A DNA stretch of 7,281 nucleotides, taken from NCBI GenBank assembly GCA_023413605.1, contig JAEZPL010000363.1:1-7281 (forward strand), given 5' to 3'. Below are positions 6,686 to 7,281 of this stretch, in pieces. Below the pieces are notes generated by a model that saw nothing but the letters and a program-made list of their open reading frames with translations, was not told the DNA's origin and searched no databases. A program made the translations under genes and the position numbers. How positions within the stretch are numbered: the stretch's first letter is position 1; each line of letters opens with the position of its first letter. This DNA comes from Pseudomonadota bacterium (GTDB lineage: Bacteria > Pseudomonadota > Alphaproteobacteria > Azospirillales > Azospirillaceae).

Positions 6686-7281
6686 ATGAAGATCGTGTGC
6701 ATCGGCGGCGGACCGGCTGGGCTGTATTTCGCCATCCTGATGAAGAAGGCCAATCCAGCGCACGACATCTCGGTGATCGAGCGCAACCGTCCCTACGACA
6801 CATTCGGCTGGGGCGTGGTCTTCTCCGACCAGACGCTGCAGAACCTCGCGGGCGCCGACGAACCCTCCAAACAGAAGATCATCGACAGCCTCGCCCACTG
6901 GGACGACATCGACATCCATTTCAAAGGCCGGACCATCACCTCGGGCGGGCACGGCTTCTGCGGCATCGGGCGCAAGCGCTTTCTCAACATCCTCCAGGAC
7001 CGCGCCGCCGAGCTGGGCGTGAACTTGGTCTTCGAGACGGAGGTGGAGGGGCCGCAGCAGTTCCCCGACGCCGACCTGATCGTCGCCGCCGACGGCCTCA
7101 ACAGCCGGGTGCGCACGCAGTTCGCCGACCATTTCCAGCCGGACATCGACACCCGCAAGTGCCGCTACATCTGGCTCGGCACCCACAAGGTCTTCGACGC
7201 CTTCACCTTCCTGTTCGAAGAGACGGAGTGGGGTTGGTTTCAGGTGCACGCCTACCGCTTCGACGACGACCTCTCCACCTT
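6686..7281 (+). CDS. FAD-dependent aryl-CoA monooxygenase (salicylyl-CoA 5-hydroxylase / 2-aminobenzoyl-CoA monooxygenase-reductase family), 3' truncated by window
   Basis: The visible 198 residues are the N-terminal half of a flavoprotein hydroxylase. The FAD-binding Rossmann motif is [11 protein letters not shown] (residues 6-16; Gly7, Gly9, Gly12). It is followed by a conserved acidic residue in VIERN and the family-typical segment [14 protein letters not shown]. The second FAD motif [10 protein letters not shown] comes further on, then [16 protein letters not shown]. These segments match the family annotated as bifunctional salicylyl-CoA 5-hydroxylase/oxidoreductase. Complete members run to roughly 770-790 residues and add an old-yellow-enzyme-like FMN domain, which lies beyond the window. 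In Aromatoleum evansii such an enzyme hydroxylates and then reduces 2-aminobenzoyl-CoA without ring cleavage; salicylyl-CoA is the alternative substrate. ATG 6686 has a strong GGGAGGGG site (6674-6681). The frame stays open to the last base. Confidence 0.88.
   Translation, partial: MKIVCIGGGPAGLYFAILMKKANPAHDISVIERNRPYDTFGWGVVFSDQTLQNLAGADEPSKQKIIDSLAHWDDIDIHFKGRTITSGGHGFCGIGRKRFLNILQDRAAELGVNLVFETEVEGPQQFPDADLIVAADGLNSRVRTQFADHFQPDIDTRKCRYIWLGTHKVFDAFTFLFEETEWGWFQVHAYRFDDDLST

Noticed and set aside
6659..7249. Minus-strand open frame opposite the aryl-CoA monooxygenase
   Set aside because: The plus strand encodes FAD motifs with a strong ribosome site; the antisense frame has no recognisable domain and would run into the control region.

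Overview
The window reads as a very GC-rich alphaproteobacterial chromosome segment. Codon bias, palindromic GC-rich intergenic hairpins and the protein families resemble Azospirillum and related Rhodospirillales. That placement is inference from style, not from a marker gene.

Left part (1-3006), unrelated single genes. A perfect GC-rich palindrome (1-23) sits at the edge. It is followed by a zinc-independent NAD(P)H:quinone oxidoreductase (+), whose homology runs upstream to about base 28 without any in-frame start codon inside the window. Next come a small, charged, disordered protein (-), an orphan 125-residue protein of unknown function (+), and a lipoprotein murein lytic transglycosylase with a C-terminal SPOR domain (-). 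The two convergent junctions (about 987-1006 and 2001-2027) carry stem-loops. The divergent region 1358-1605 should hold the promoters of the two small genes.

Right part (3192-7281), one catabolic locus. On the minus strand four tightly packed genes are read in the order SDR dehydrogenase, MarR-type regulator, crotonase-family enzyme, acyl-CoA dehydrogenase. Their stop and start codons overlap or nearly touch. Divergently, on the plus strand, begins a gene whose 198 visible residues match the FAD monooxygenase half of the salicylyl-CoA 5-hydroxylase / 2-aminobenzoyl-CoA monooxygenase-reductase family; it runs off the window. Together they look like an aerobic CoA-thioester route for an aromatic acid. 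The monooxygenase would dearomatise the aryl-CoA, and the dehydrogenase, crotonase and SDR would carry out beta-oxidation-like steps. The best-known precedent is 2-aminobenzoate (anthranilate) degradation in Aromatoleum (Azoarcus) evansii. The substrate here is inferred.

The most notable non-coding feature is the divergent control region 6507-6685. A near-identical leader, with the core TTAAAnnTAAAGATnAT followed by GGGAGGGGT, occurs once upstream of each divergent operon in mirror orientation. It overlaps the likely -10/+1 regions and is a good candidate operator for the MarR protein encoded in the operon. No RNA genes, insertion sequences or CRISPR arrays were seen.
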